From Erodium maritimum (Eukaryota; Streptophyta; Magnoliopsida; Geraniales; Geraniaceae), in NCBI GenBank assembly GCA_963921825.1, contig OY997590.1, forward strand, positions 58,518,012-58,582,011: a stretch of DNA of 64,000 nt. The letters run 5' to 3'. Below the pieces are notes generated by a model, which saw nothing but the letters and a program-made list of their open reading frames with translations, was not told where the DNA came from and did no database searches. This document shows, in pieces, positions 42,063 to 55,165 of the stretch. How positions within the stretch are numbered: position 1 is the first letter of the stretch; every line of letters begins with the position of its first letter. Made by a program: the position numbers and the translations under genes.

Positions 42063-44004
42063 GAGCATGTGAAGCGCTTCGAACCGGCATTCGAACTGCG
42101 ACCACGACCCGTAATTTAGTGGTTCACATGTCGCACATTGTGGAACGCGGAATTTGCGAAATGCGAACCGCTAAATCGTAGGCGCGAACCGCGCCTCGTG
42201 CACTACGATTACAGTTAGCCGGTTTGCGCCTCGTCGTTCGTGCACCAATCCATGGTAGCTCGACACGTGTCCTTACTAGGACAAAAAAATCCGACCATTG
42301 ACAACGATCGAATAGCAGTAACTTTTTATTAATTCATGAAACTCACAATTTCCATCTATATATACACTCCCCATCATTCTCCAATACTACCAACAATATT
42401 CTCTCAACTTTCTCTCTTAAAATCAACAAATTCTCTCCCACATTTCGATACAAATGTCTAATGAAGAGGGTCCATCGTATGAGGAGTTGGCAGCCCAAAT
42501 GCGTTTAGTGGAAGAACGACTCCGGGGAAGGGTTGACGGAGACATAGAGAGAGAGCAAATCCAAGGATCAACATACTAAGGCAAAGGATCGAACAGGGGG
42601 AACCTTCCCGAAGACAGATTTATAGAACTCGTCTCGAAGCCCACTACCGACTGATGCAAGATTATTTTGCCGATCAGTCCACGTATGGGTCCGATATGTT
42701 TAGGCGTCGATTACGTATGTGTCAACCACTTTTTCAACAGGTGATGTGAAATTTAGCAGAGCATGACAACTACTTCGTTCAGAAGCCGGACGCTTGGGGT
42801 TATTAACGCACCAAAAATACACTGTCGAGATACATATGGTTGCGTATGGGTGCTCGGCCGATTAGTTGGACGAATCCCTACAAATTTGGGTAAGTACCAT
42901 ACTCGAATTTGTATGCCACTTTTGCAAGGACGTTGTTGAGGTATTCGTGGATGAGTACGAGTGTACACCTATACCAGATGACCTCACCCGATTACATAAA
43001 TCGGGGTACAACCAAGGGTTCCCCGACATGGTTGGGAGTCTTGACTACATGCATTGGGAGTGAAAGAATTTTCAAACAACATCGCAAGGATCCCATGGCC
43101 GGGGAGATCACCACGGGGATTCCACCACTATGCTGGAAGTTGTAGCGTCCCATGGTTTATGGATGTGGCATTCTTTTTTCAGGATGGTTGGCTCGAACAA
43201 CGACACCAACGTCCTCAACAACATGCACTTATTCCTCAACAACACATCAATTACCTATCATGGAGTCAGTTCGTGAAGTCTATTTTCCATCCCTATACTC
43301 GCAAACAAAAGTTGTTTGCTAAAGTTCAAGAAGGTTGTCGGAAAGATATTGAACGGGCTTTCGGAGTCCTCCAAGCCCAGTGGCACGTCATTTCCCATCC
43401 CGCTCGTGTTTGAAGCAAGTATACTTTGGCTAATATCATGCACACTTGTATCATTCTACACAACATGATTGTAGAGCATGAACGTGACCGATACGAAGCA
43501 GGAGATGAAGAGTTGTTGTACGACCCCCCCTCTAGGAATGCCAAGTTGGATACCACCGGAACGATGGCACCAGGGAGTACCATTGGCCTATCGAGAACGT
43601 TGGCATGCTGGACTCTGTGACACAAGTGATTAGACCCATCGAAAACTAATAGAGGACCTTTTGAGCACATATGGGGTCGATTTTGAGCGCATTACCATTC
43701 CAACGACGAGTAAAGAAATATTTTTAAATGCAACACTTGTGTACTTGATGATATTATTCGGGGATCAGTAAAATTATAAGTTTCAAGTTATTTTAATTTA
43801 TGTTAATATTAATTATTTTTGTTAAATTTATTTTAATTTTATATAACATTCACTGTTAAATATTAATTCAGCATCCACTCACAATCCAGTCTCCTACCTG
43901 GTTCTCGCCATTGTGGAACACAGTTAAATTCCAGCGATGGGAATCACTATTATGCATAGTCAGCATATGGTTCTCTTCTACGTTTCTTTCCACTATACAT
44001 GCTC
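42063..44004 (+). mobile_element. PIF/Harbinger element B
   Basis: It starts GAGCATGTGAAGCGC right after the TAA shared with A and ends ATACATGCTC; AAA (44005-44007, a worn TAA) separates it from C. The reverse complement of its end is GAGCATGTATAGTGG, giving an 8-bp perfect terminal repeat GAGCATGT. Content and order are as in A. Confidence 0.85.
42454..43713 (+). pseudogene. PIF/Harbinger transposase, copy B
   Basis: It begins MSNEEGPSYEELAAQMRLVE and continues through FVQKPD, VSTILEFVCHFCKDVVEVF, DLTRLHKSGYNQGFPDMVGS to LDYMHWE, the first catalytic Asp block, which ends in a stop (TGA for Trp) near 43062. The second Asp is in a NDTNVL block near 43200, and RKDIERAFGVLQAQWHVISH carries the catalytic Glu in frame. 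The last part has TWHQ/RWHQG-like and HYHSNDE-like blocks in shifted frames. There are several stops and frame changes (for instance near 42560, 42750 and 43062), so it is inactive. It is flanked by copies A and C of the same family. Confidence 0.88.
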
Positions 44005-44091
44005 AAAGAGCAAGTGCAGCGCTCCAAACCGACCCGCGAACCGTGACCGTGACCCGCGATTTAGCGGTTCACGGTTCGTAGATCATTGTTG

Positions 44092-44096
44092 TGGAA
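44092..44096. repeat. Target-site duplication of gypsy-2, left copy
   Basis: TGGAA, matched at 61798-61802, 17.7 kb away. Copies A and B show what the uninterrupted site looks like, which confirms the junction. Confidence 0.92.
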
Positions 44097-45654
44097 TGTC
44101 ACGCCCCAAGTCCGGTTTTGACCGGACTCGAGACGTGAACTAAAACAGTAAATAATAAAGCAGTTTAATAATGAAAAAGGGTCTCAAAATAACGATTTAA
44201 ACTTCCAAATATCCACACGAGTCAACAGCTCGGTAAAAAGTACGTAGTAAAAGAGTTCAAACCAACAGTACGTCTCTAGACAAGCTAGCCTAGGACCCTC
44301 GGTAGCTCCCAAGCATCGAGCACCCAGCTAGTACAAACCCCGCTCAATACCTGAAACACAACATGGTCAGGGGTGAGCCTTCGCTCAGTAGGAAAAGTAG
44401 TTAAGTTTATGAACTCAGTTCACCACCACGAGTAACCGTCTAATTAGGTCATACTAGCAAAGCATAACTATCAACAACGCCCACGGAACAGGTACCAACC
44501 ACCAATCACACTCGCAAGACCACAATCACAAATTAAACAACGCACATAGCCAATCAACACGCACAGAACACATAGCAGAACAACACGTAACTTGGTACAA
44601 CCGTTCCCATTATCACCGACTATCACAGCCCGTCCCATTTATATCGTACCGGAAGTCCCGACATCTTCCCATCCCGTAGAATCAGGGTAACATCCTAGAC
44701 CGGAAATCCCTCAGTCGGACGTCTTCCCTTCACGTAGAATCGGGGCCTCACGCATAACGGACCGGCACATACCTCGGTCGTACGCCTTCCCGGACCACAT
44801 AGCATCGGGGTAAAGGTTAAACCGTCCTCGTCCTCGATACTCTACACCGGCATACTCTCTCACTGTAGGTATCATACCAGATACACCTCCTCTTGGAACA
44901 CACATCACAATGCTATAGTTCGACCACGGTACACCAACCGAGCCAACTCATCATAACACACAAATCGGTCTATCACTCACCCGATCATATCACAACCAAG
45001 GATTCACATCACATCAATCACGACGAACTTGCCCACACATAGTCACAACATGCTACACCGAGTATATCATAACAAGGTTCTTAATATTATCGACACTAAG
45101 TCACACACCATGCATCTCAATCAAAGATCATGGCATTTCAATCAGCACACAACCTAAGGCTCGACATGGCCATTCTACTAGCACAACAATTTCCCAAGAA
45201 TTGAAAGCGATTATTCTAGTGAATCACATCCTACATGCAAACTAAGACTTGTCCGGCTATTATATAAATGAAAGCGATTACTCTAGTGAATCACATCCTA
45301 TATGCGAACTAGGACCTTTCCGGTTATTATTATTATTCTAAAAGCATACTAGTAACTTTTCGCAATTAAACCGGTATTCGCTACTTTCCCTACCTCAAAA
45401 GTAAACAAGTCTCAACGCCTAGCTGCTGACGACCTGGCTCGCTTCCTCCTCAACTTCACGGGATCCAAGTGCCTCCTCCGCCGTCACGCTCGGGTCCAAG
45501 GTCTTGGATCACAAAACAAACTGAGAATTAAGAGTAATTCACAAAGGTTTACAAAGGAAAATATTCTCAACTAACCCCCAAAGGACCCGGTTATGGATAA
45601 TTGTTCCAATTACTCGAAATTCAACAAAAAGGACCCAAAAGTCCCAAATCAGGT

Positions 45655-45795
45655 CTGCCACGGATCTGGTCACAAATCCGTGGTATGCGCCATCACGATT
45701 CTCTTCACGGAGCCGTGACTGACGCCGTCACGGTCTCCCTCACGGAGCCGTGACGTCTCCAGTCACGGTTCCCGTCACGGACCTGTGACGGTTCA
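45655..45795. repeat. Cluster of CCGTGAC/GTCACGG inverted motifs in gypsy-2 LTR
   Basis: Within about 140 bp there are at least seven copies of CACGG or CCGTG cores; five contain TGACG or CGTCA, the core recognised by TGA-type bZIP factors. The matching patch in the other LTR is at 61160-61301. Confidence 0.7.
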
Positions 45796-46302
45796 GCACT
45801 GTTCCGCCTTCTTCTTCCTCCAGCCACGATTTTCACGAAAATAACCCAGAAACCTCCATTGATGACCATCCCAAGCTCCAAAAACAGTCTCTAAACGTCT
45901 CTACTTCAAAACCCACCATGGGTAATCATCAAAACTCCACAAAACTCAACAAAACCAATCATCCAACAACAATTTCCTCCAAAACTTCATCATCCAAACA
46001 CCAAACTCCAAAACCCAACAATTGTTCATCATATTCTTCAAAACCCATGAACCAAAATTGATAGAAACGAAAATAGAAGAGGGATTTACCTTGAGGATGA
46101 AGAATAGATGAAGAATCAAGAGTTTTGGAGAGATTTTGGGTAGAAAATGACTTCAAGCTTCCATTTTTCCTTCTTTCTTCTTCTTCAAGTCTCCAAAACC
46201 AACTTTCTTCTTCCTCTCTCTCCCAAATTCGGCCACAATAGAATAATGGCTGAAAAGTGACCCAAGTGAGGGCTTTAACCTACCCTTTAAATGTCCAATA
46301 TG

Positions 46303-46307
46303 CCATC
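46303..46307. repeat. Target-site duplication of Angela-2, left copy
   Basis: CCATC, matched at 54771-54775. Confidence 0.93.
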
Positions 46308-47995
46308 AGTTAGTCTTAGTGCCCATAGTTCAATCCTAAATGTCCAAATGTATATATCATCGTTAGCAATAAAATTAAAGCGGCTTTATATTACTTATGT
46401 GTTGGAGTAATATATCGATGTGTGCTCTGATCTATGCCCACCATGCGAATAGAACCATAGATCGAGATAGATCACACTCGATGGGTCCCTAGTCAACAAA
46501 GCTTCACTAGAAGCGACTCGTATGAAAGATGGCTCTTTATGGCTTACGTTCTGTTAGTCATTGGAATGGGATTCCGGAGTCTGATCATAGATATCATGTG
46601 GGACATGATATTGGACGACCCGCCCTGAATATGTGCCATAGATTAAGTCATGAACATATTCAGTGTTGTAGCTTGTCATGTATCCTTAGACCAAGGAGTC
46701 TTTGTGATCGCTATGTAGTCAACAATTGAGTTTGACCTGAGCCTAACGTTGTCCGTAACAGGGCTTCCATAACGGCCAGGATTGGCTTGGGGACGGGCTA
46801 CATGAGTGACACGAAAGACGGCTAAAGGATTTATCCCTCATACTAAGGTATGGGAAAGATATCGGTTCTCGGCCACTTGATCGAGAGTGACTGGAAGAAT
46901 AGCATGGCCATGCACATGATACTGGGTATCATATCTTCAGTCATCTCACATGTCAAGGAACGGTGATTGAGAATAATAACGATGACGGCTCTATGCCTTA
47001 TCTCAATCAGGATATCGGAGATAAAAGGATAATGACAGGGACGACAGAAAGGTTAGAATCGACAGGGTCGATTCGTTATGTAGTGTCAGGCAATACTAAA
47101 GTCTCGTTAGTTGCCACTTAAATAGGATCAAGTAAAATGGGATTTTACGTTGATCTATTGACATGCATAAACCTAAGGGTCACACCGGAGGATGAAACTC
47201 ATTGACACATTTATGGAGAATGGCCAAAAGGGAGTTGTCTCGGGACATGACCAAAACTGGGTTTTGGGTCATGTGCCCGTAAGTGAATAGGACTTTACGG
47301 ATCGAGACAAGGCTTGGAGTCTTGGGATTGATCGCGTCGGATAATGTTGGACATTTCCGGTATGGAAGGCATGGAGGCGATGAGCGAATCACGGGACCTC
47401 GTTGGAAATGGTCACGGGCCATGTTCCAAGAGGCCCATGAAAGGCCCATGCAACCAAGGCCCATGGAACTAATTAATCAAGTCTTGATTAATTAGTACTA
47501 AGTAAGCAAGACAAGGATTAAGGTGTTGGTGATTCACCACCTAACCCAATCTTGTCTTGCCATACTTTGTCCTATTTACACCTTACTTGACACCATACTT
47601 GTCCCATGCCTTTAGTTGGACAAGTATGGGTTTTGTTATGTTTAAGTCATCTTTTTTCAACATGACAAACACAAGACAAGAATAGGAAACACATTTTCTC
47701 TCCCTCTTCCATGGCCATTTCGGGTTTGGCTAGTTTCCTCCTCCATTTTTGTGTTCTTGAGTCCTCAAAGAGAAGAACTACGTGGCTTTGATTCCCATGT
47801 GGATACGTAGGCGTCTTGGAGACTCAAGCCAATCATTCGTTAACCGGTGTTCTTGTTTTGGTAAGAACTAGTGCTGAATTTTTCTCTTGTTAATCCATTC
47901 TTTGTTAGTTGTTTCATGGTTTTAATTGTCTCTTGGTTTTCATTGATTTTCCGCTGCGAGTTGGTTCATCTCCAACCCTACCTCGAGACCCAACA
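46308..47995 (+). repeat. Angela-2 5' LTR
   Basis: 1688 bp, ending CGAGACCCAACA next to the primer site. Matches 53083-54770 and, reverse-complemented, both Angela-1 LTRs. Confidence 0.95.
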
Positions 47996-47996
47996 G

Positions 47997-48008
47997 TGGT
48001 ATCAGAGC
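47997..48008 (+). promoter_or_regulatory. Angela-2 primer-binding site
   Basis: TGGTATCAGAGC, one base after the 5' LTR, complementary to initiator Met tRNA. Confidence 0.93.
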
Positions 48009-49552
48009 CGTGCTACCTTCGGGATTCACAAGACGGTGTTCAAAGTTTCGGTTTTGCTTGAAAGTTTCGTTTTTGGCATGTTGTTTTGCTAAATTGTTTG
48101 ATAACATGTTTTAAATTCTTGTTTATGGATTTAATGCATGTAAAATGAATTTTTGAAAATTATTTCAAATCTGGAAATTTTGAATTTTTTTTTGATTTTT
48201 CGGGTCTCGGGAGCGGGACTCTCGGGGAGCCGAAACCGGGACCGAACGGGGCTCCGTTGGACGGAGCTAGGCCAAGCATGACCATTGGATGGTTGATATG
48301 CCAAGGCTAAACCGTTTTGTTAGTTATGACGAGTTTGGAACCGTCATGACGAACTCGAAGATCAAATGTTCAAAAGTTTCATTTTTGAACGGTTTCGATA
48401 AACCGAGCATCAAAAAATTTCGAAACTTGGCTATTAATTAAAACCGGAAAATCACATGATGTTTGATAACATGCTTGTTTGATAACACGATGTGTGATGT
48501 GATGTTGGCATGGTGTACATAATAGCCCCGAGCTCAATTTAACTATTTATCGCTTTTCACGGCCTGCGAGCCGTTAGAGTTAACGTGTAATTATTCTTTC
48601 AAGGTGTGGTCGTCGAACCACTTGTTTGTAATATTTATTTATTCCCGACCTGTGAGTCGTGTATTAAATTGTAATATTTTACTCAAGACGAAGAAAGGGC
48701 GAAAAGGTCATTTGGTGGCTTTTCGGGTGTTGGCATCGGCTTGGAGTCGGTGGAGCTCAAGAAGCTAGTGGGAGTTAGTTTAGGGGGCTATTATGTGCAC
48801 ATTTATCGCTTTATGCTTGGTTTAGTTTATGCATGATTAATTCTATGTGTTTTAGAATTGCATGCTTAACTTTATTTACCGAGCATATCACCTCACATGC
48901 AAAGATAAAATTGGAATTTTAATCCTTGTGTGTGAACCCTTAGAACCGTCATTGCATTTGATGTAGTTGACGGGTTCAAAGGAAGAATTACATTGGATGT
49001 AATTTGAGGCATCATTGCATTTGGAATGTAGTTGATGTGCTCATCGCATCTAGGATGTGCCAAAGTTTTGAACACAACTGGACAAGTAAAAGCGGGTCAT
49101 GTCCGATACCTCCCAATCATCAACACCTTACTACCTCCTCGTCCTATGGTTGTCGTGCGCATTAGCGGAGCATCCATGGGGAAGCGGGGTAGTAGGTTTG
49201 GACGACATATGTGGGTGTCGTGCGCATTAGCGGAGCACCTACATAGTGACGAGCCATAGTTGAAAATTGGTGGACCCGACTACGATTCTCGGCCTGAGGT
49301 TGAGCTAGGGTAACAGATAGGGTAAGTCGTGTACATAAGTACATACCCTAGCCAAGAGTCACATTGGATGTGATTGGATGGAGTCCTATCTACATAGCTC
49401 GATTAAGTGGTGAGCATTAGTTCAGCTTAATCGAGTGAATCAAGGATCTTGGTTTCAGATTCTAAAGGTTTAGAATTGATTGTTGGTGTTTAAGCTTGAT
49501 CTTCATAAAATTTATTCAGTTTACTGATTGAATTTTATCTGTTGTAGATCAA
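48009..49552 (+). other. Angela-2 untranslated leader
   Basis: Same 1.5-kb non-coding leader as in Angela-1. It includes a twice-present GCATTAGCGGAGCA block (about 49161 and 49228). A separate piece of this leader is found at 63840-63951. Confidence 0.75.
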
Positions 49553-52500
49553 ATGGAAAATTCAGCGAACATTAATAGTTTGTCATTAAAAATCATTCTT
49601 GACAGGGTCAAGCTAAATGGGACAAACTATTTGGACTGGTACAGAATTTTGAGGATAGTCCTCAAGTCTGAACGCAAAGAATATGTCCTTGACAAGGCTG
49701 TCTCTAAGACCATATCAGAGTTACATGAAGTGTCATCAGCTGCTGAGAAGAATATCTCAGGGATCTGGGATCCAAGGATATTCTGATGGTCAACAAGGGA
49801 ATTGGAAGTGGCAAGGGCTGGGCCCATGCGCACTTGGCAGGAAAGATGAGACACCTGAGAATGTCTGCTTCTACTGCCAACAGCCTGGTCATTGGAACCG
49901 GGATTACAGGAAGTTCACGGCTGATCTGAAGAAGGGCAGTGGGACTGCACCTTCATCAAATAGCCTGGATGATCTGAAGAAGGGCAGTAGGACTGCGCCT
50001 TCATCAGGAAACCTGGATGATCTAAGGAAGGGCGATGGGACCGTGCCTTCATCCGGTATTAACTCTATAGAGCTACATCTCTCTACTTCCAAAGATTCAT
50101 GGGTATTAGATACCAGGACTGAATCTCACACATGCACTTATATATGGTGGCTGAAAGTAGGAGAGGTTTGGAAAGCACGAAGTGGACCTCAGAGTTGTGG
50201 CAACTGCTGTAGGATCCATGAGTCTTGCTTTGCCAAGAGGCCTTGTCTTAGTACTGTATAATGTATATTGCATACCTACTTTTAGTAGGAATATTATATC
50301 TGTATCCGTGTTTGACAAGGAAGGATATAATGTTAATATTGGAAATGGAGTTTTCAATGTTCTATGCAATGATATGTTTTATACCAGTACTGACTTGGTT
50401 GGAGGATTGTACATATTAGATATGGGTAACAATGCCTCAAGTTCTATATATTCCGTTAATACCAAGAGGTCTAAATCCAACGATTTAAACCTAACTCTGT
50501 TATGGCACTGTCATTTATGTCGCATAAACAAGAAGCACCTATCAGCACTTCAGAAGTGCGGACTTTCAGGTTCATTCGAATTCCATTCGATCGATAGGTG
50601 CAAGGTTTGTTTGATGGCCAAAATGACTAAAGTGCCCTTTTATCGATCGCGATGAAAGGGCGGGTGAATTATTGGGGCTGATACACTCGAATGTGTGTAG
50701 ACCAATAACTTCACTTGCCAGGAGGGGTTTTAGCTACTTTATCACATTTACTGATGATTACAGTAAATATGGTTATGTCTATTCGCTGAGACATAAGTCT
50801 GAAGCTTTTGATAAATTCAAAGAGTTTAAGATTAAAGTAGAAAACCAGTTGGACAAAGGTATTAAGGCACTTCGATTGGATCGAGGTGGAAAATACTTGA
50901 CCATAGAGTTATTAGATCATCTAAAAGAGAATGGGTTCCTTTTGGAATGGACTCCTCCTAGGTCACTGTAGTTGAAAGGTGTAGCCAAACGGAGAAATCG
51001 GACATTGTTAGACAATGGTCTGTTCCATGATTAGTTGGACTGATCTCCCAATCTCTTTTAGGGGTTTTGCTCTAGAGACGACCGCATTCATAGTGAATCG
51101 GGCTTCGACGAATGGTGTGGAAGGGACACCATTTTAAAAATGGTACGGGATGATGCCCGCTTTGTCCTTCCTAAAGATTTGTGGTTGCGAGGCTTATGTT
51201 AAACATTTGGTTTCGACTAAGCTCGAACCAAGATCTGAGATATGCACCTTCGTGTGGTATCCCAAAGCAACAAGGGGATACTATTTCTACAATCCCAGTG
51301 AGAACATGGTGTTCGTCGCTTGGGGTGGGGTCTTTATGGAAAAGAAGTTTTGTTTCCAAAGACGTCATTGGGGGGACTGTGCATCTCGAAGAAATTCAGG
51401 ATGGTACAGATCTGTCTAAACCAATTGGCAACCCAGTAGAAAGGAGCCAGAGATTGTCGTAGAGTAAGAACCAATTCCTGTTACAATTCCGGAAGGTCCA
51501 AGGCGATTGGAAAGGATCAATCTTCCACCTCCAAGATATGGTATCCGGAGGTGACAATGAAGTCATGGTGGATCACGATGATCCAGCCACCTTTCAGGAA
51601 GTCGTGGATGGGCCCAACTCCGAGTTATGGCTGGGAGCCATGAGGGAGGAAATGCAATCCATGTCAGACAACCGAGTCTGGGAACCGGTTGATCCCATCA
51701 ATGGTGTGAGGACCATAGGATGCAAATGGATCTTCAAGGTGAAGATGGACATGGACGGCAACCCTCTGACCTACAAAGCTCAACTGGTGGCGAAAGGTTA
51801 TAGGCAGATCCAATGGATTGACTATGAGGAAACCTTCTCCTTAGTGGCTATGGTCAAAATCGATCCAAATTCTTCTTGACATAACTGCGTATCATAATTA
51901 CGAGATATGGCAAGTGGATGTCAAAACCGCTTTCCTAAATGGAAATTTGACTGAGTACGTTTGTATGTCTCGGCCCAAAGGTTTTGACGATCCGAAGAAT
52001 AAAGGAAAGATTTATAATTTGTTGAAATCCATTTATGGATTGAAACGAACTTCTCGGAGTTGGATCCTTCGTTTTGATGAAGCTGTAATTGGATTTGGCT
52101 TAATCAAGAACGAGGATGAATCTTGCGTTTATAAGAAGGCTAGTGGGAGCAATATTACCTTTCTGGTTCTCATTGAAAACGACATCCCAACCTTGCACGA
52201 GACTAAAGCTTGGTTGAGGAAGTGTTTTTCAATAAAGGACTTAGGCGATGCTTCTCATATCTTAAGGATTAAGATATGTAGAGATCGCACCAAGAGGGTC
52301 TTGGATTTAAGTCAGGGAACCTATGTGAACAAGGCATTGAGTAGGTTCTTAATGCTCGATTCAAAGAAAGGACTCTTACCCACTAGTCATGGCATTCATC
52401 TCAGCAAGACTCAGTGTCCTAAGACACCTGATGAGCTGAAAAGGATGATGAGAATCCTATGCGCCTGGGGGCAGGATCGATCATATATGCCATGACATGT

Positions 52501-53060
52501 ATGAGACCAGACGTCTCGTAAGCCTTATGTTGTACCAGTAGACATCATTCTAACCCGGGGGAAAGATGATGCTGAACTAGTCGTCGAAGGATGAGTAGAC
52601 GCTAGTTTTCCAAGACAAATCCAGATGACTTTAGAAGTCAATCAGGATATGTGTTTACGCTGAATGGCAGAGCTTTAGCTGGGAAAGCGTATAGCAAGAT
52701 ACCATTGCCGAATCTACGACAGAGGCCAAGTACATGGATGCTGCAGAGGCAGCTAAGGAGGCTATGTGGATTTGGAAATTCATGGCAGGGCTGGGTGTAA
52801 TTAAAAACCCATCCAGTCCGGTGAATCCATTTTGCGACAACACAAGGGCCATTGCGCAAGCTAAAAGCCTAGATCGCATAACAAATCCAAACATGTACTG
52901 CGGCGTATCCACCTCATCAGATAAATACTGAACTGAGGTGAAGTGAAGATAACCGATATTGCAATAGATGATAACATAGCCAACCCTTTGACTAAGGCAG
53001 TGTCACTGCCTGAACATGTTAGACATGTAAAGTCGATGGGGACATATTGGAGTTTAGATT
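49553..53060 (+). pseudogene. Angela-2 gag-pol remnant
   Basis: Domains in order: gag N-terminus with ILDRVKLNGTNYLDWYRILR (from 49553), CCHC-type knuckle region CFYCQQPGHW (about 49865), protease region (about 50080-50300), integrase with CLMAKMTKVPF and YFITFTDDYSKYGYVYSL (about 50450-51340), RT with MGAMREEMQ-type start, DVKTAFLNGNL and KSIYGLKR (about 51560-52490), RNase H with CDNTRAIAQ (about 52730-53030). Angela clade. Fossil: several breaks, in large part the same as in Angela-1. Confidence 0.9.
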
Positions 53061-53065
53061 GGAAC

Positions 53066-53082
53066 TAGGGCAAGTGGGAGAT
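53066..53082 (+). promoter_or_regulatory. Angela-2 polypurine tract
   Basis: AGGGCAAGTGGGAGAT directly before the 3' LTR start TGTTAGTC at 53083. Confidence 0.9.
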
Positions 53083-54770
53083 TGTTAGTCTTAGTGCCCA
53101 TAGTTCAATCCTAAATGTCCAAATGTATATATCATCGTTAGCAATAAAATTAAAGCGGCTTTATATTACTTATGTGTTGGAGTAATATATCGATGTGTGC
53201 TCTGATCTATGCCCACCATGCGAATAGAACCATAGATCGAGATAGATCACACTCGATGGGTCCCTAGTCAACAAAGCTTCACTAGAAGCGACTAGTATGA
53301 AAGATGGCTCTTTATGGCTTACGTTCTGTTAGTCATTGGAATGGGATTCCGGAGTCTGATCATAGATATCATGTGGGACATGATATTGGACGACCCGCCC
53401 TGAATATGTGCCATAGATTAAGTCATGAACATATTCAGTGTTGTAGCTTGTCATGTATCCTTAGACCAAGGAGTCTTTGTGATCGCTATGTAGTCAACAA
53501 CTGAGTTTGACCTGAGCCTAACGTTGTCCGTAACAGGGCTTCCATAACGGCCAGGATTGGCTTGGGGACGGGCTACATGAGTGACACGAAAGACGGCTAA
53601 GGGATTTATCCCTCATACTAAGGTATGGGAAAGATATCGGTTCTCGGCCACTTGATCGAGAGTGACTGGAAGAATAGCATGGCCATGCACATGATACTGG
53701 GTATCATATCTTCAGTCATCTCACATGTCAAGGAACGGTGATTGAGAATAATAAGGATGACGGCTCTATGCCTTATCTCAATCAGGATATCGGAGATAAA
53801 AGGATAATGACAGGGACGACAGAAAGGTTAGAATCGACAGGGTCGATTCGTTATGTAGTGTCAGGCAATACTAAAGTCTCGTTAGTTGCCACTTAAATAG
53901 GATCAAGTAAAATGGGATTTTACGTTGATCTATTGACATGCATAAACCTAAGGGTCACACCGGAGGATGAAACTCATTGACACATTTATGGAGAATGGCC
54001 AAAAGGGAGTTGTCTCGGGACATGACCAAAACTGGGTTTTGGGTCATGTGCCCGTAAGTGAATAGGACTTTACGGATCGAGACAAGGCTTGGAGTCTTGG
54101 GATTGATCGCGTCGGATAATGTTGGACATTTCCGGTATGGAAGGCATGGAGGCGATGAGCGAATCACGGGACCTCGTTGGAAATGGTCACGGGCCATGTT
54201 CCAAGAGGCCCATGAAAGGCCCATGCAACCAAGGCCCATGGAACTAATTAATCAAGTCTTGATTAATTAGTACTAAGTAAGCAAGACAAGGATTAAGGTG
54301 TTGGTGATTCACCACCTAACCCAATCTTGTCTTGCCATACTTTGTCCTATTTACAGCTTACTTGACACCATACTTGTCCCATGCCTTTAGTTGGACAAGT
54401 ATGGGTTTTGTTATGTTTAAGTCATCTTTTTTCAACATGACAAACACAAGACAAGAATAGGAAACACATTTTCTCTCCCTCTTCCATGGCCATTTCGGGT
54501 TTGGCTAGTTTCCTCCTCCATTTTTGTGTTCTTGAGTCCTCAAAGAGAAGAACTACGTGGCTTTGATTCCCATGTGGATACGTAGGCGTCTTGGAGACTC
54601 AAGCCAATCATTCGTTAACCGGTGTTCTTGTTTTGGTAAGAACTAGTGCTGAATTTTTCTCTTGTTAATCCATTCTTTGTTAGTTGTTTCATGGTTTTAA
54701 TTGTCTCTTGGTTTTCATTGATTTTCCGCTGCGAGTTGGTTCATCTCCAACCCTACCTCGAGACCCAACA
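53083..54770 (+). repeat. Angela-2 3' LTR
   Basis: 1688 bp, TGTTAGTC to CCCAACA. It is followed by the right CCATC target copy (54771-54775). Confidence 0.96.
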
Positions 54771-54775
54771 CCATC
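54771..54775. repeat. Target-site duplication of Angela-2, right copy
   Basis: CCATC, as at 46303-46307. Confidence 0.93.
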
Positions 54776-55148
54776 TCACTTAAATGCCTTCTATGCCCAA
54801 GCTTTTGAGGGTAAAATGGTGCTTAGACCTTGTTTCTTCTCCTCCAAGCCACTATGGACATGTGTCCATAGTGGGGACCACCTCATTCAAATTATCTCAG
54901 CACATCATTAATTAACTAATTAAATCTCGAGGTTTGACTGAAGTTGACTCCGGGTTGACTTTTTCCAATATTACAGTCAATTGAAAGTAAACGGCTCAAC
55001 TAAGCTAACCGTAACGACGGCTAAGCTTTTTGGGGCCCAGAAAGGTCCCGAATGACTCCCAGAGTCATCGGTTGACTTTTCCAGTAGAAAGTCAACTTTC
55101 GCCGTAAACCTCTGGTTCGACCGGGATCGACCGGGGGCGGTTCTTACA
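54776..55148 (-). repeat. Gypsy-2 3' LTR, second portion
   Basis: It continues the LTR interrupted by Angela-2 and ends GGTTCTTACA before the polypurine tract. The final 200 bases resemble the ends of the gypsy-1 LTR (AAAGTCAACTTT block). Confidence 0.87.
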
Positions 55149-55165
55149 ATCTACCCCCCTTAAAA
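55149..55165 (-). promoter_or_regulatory. Gypsy-2 polypurine tract
   Basis: Minus strand TTTTAAGGGGGGTAGAT next to the LTR start TGTAAGAACC. Confidence 0.9.

Larger units (their letters stand above)
44097..46307 (-). repeat. Gypsy-2 3' LTR, first portion
   Basis: It starts TGTCACGCCCCAAGTCCGG beside the TGGAA duplication. 44574-46290 aligns with 60111-61796. It contains a GTCACGG/CCGTGAC-rich patch at 45655-45795 also present in the other LTR. Confidence 0.88.
46308..54770 (+). mobile_element. Angela-2: Ty1/copia element, structurally complete, coding-defective
   Basis: An 8463-bp plus-strand copy nearly identical to Angela-1 in LTRs and interior. The LTRs are 1688 bp each and the interior is 5087 bp. 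Primer site, polypurine tract and a CCATC target duplication are present. About six LTR differences were noticed, so it is young but older than Angela-1. It is broken with the same overall pattern of about ten breaks as Angela-1. It lies inside the gypsy-2 LTR. Confidence 0.95.
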
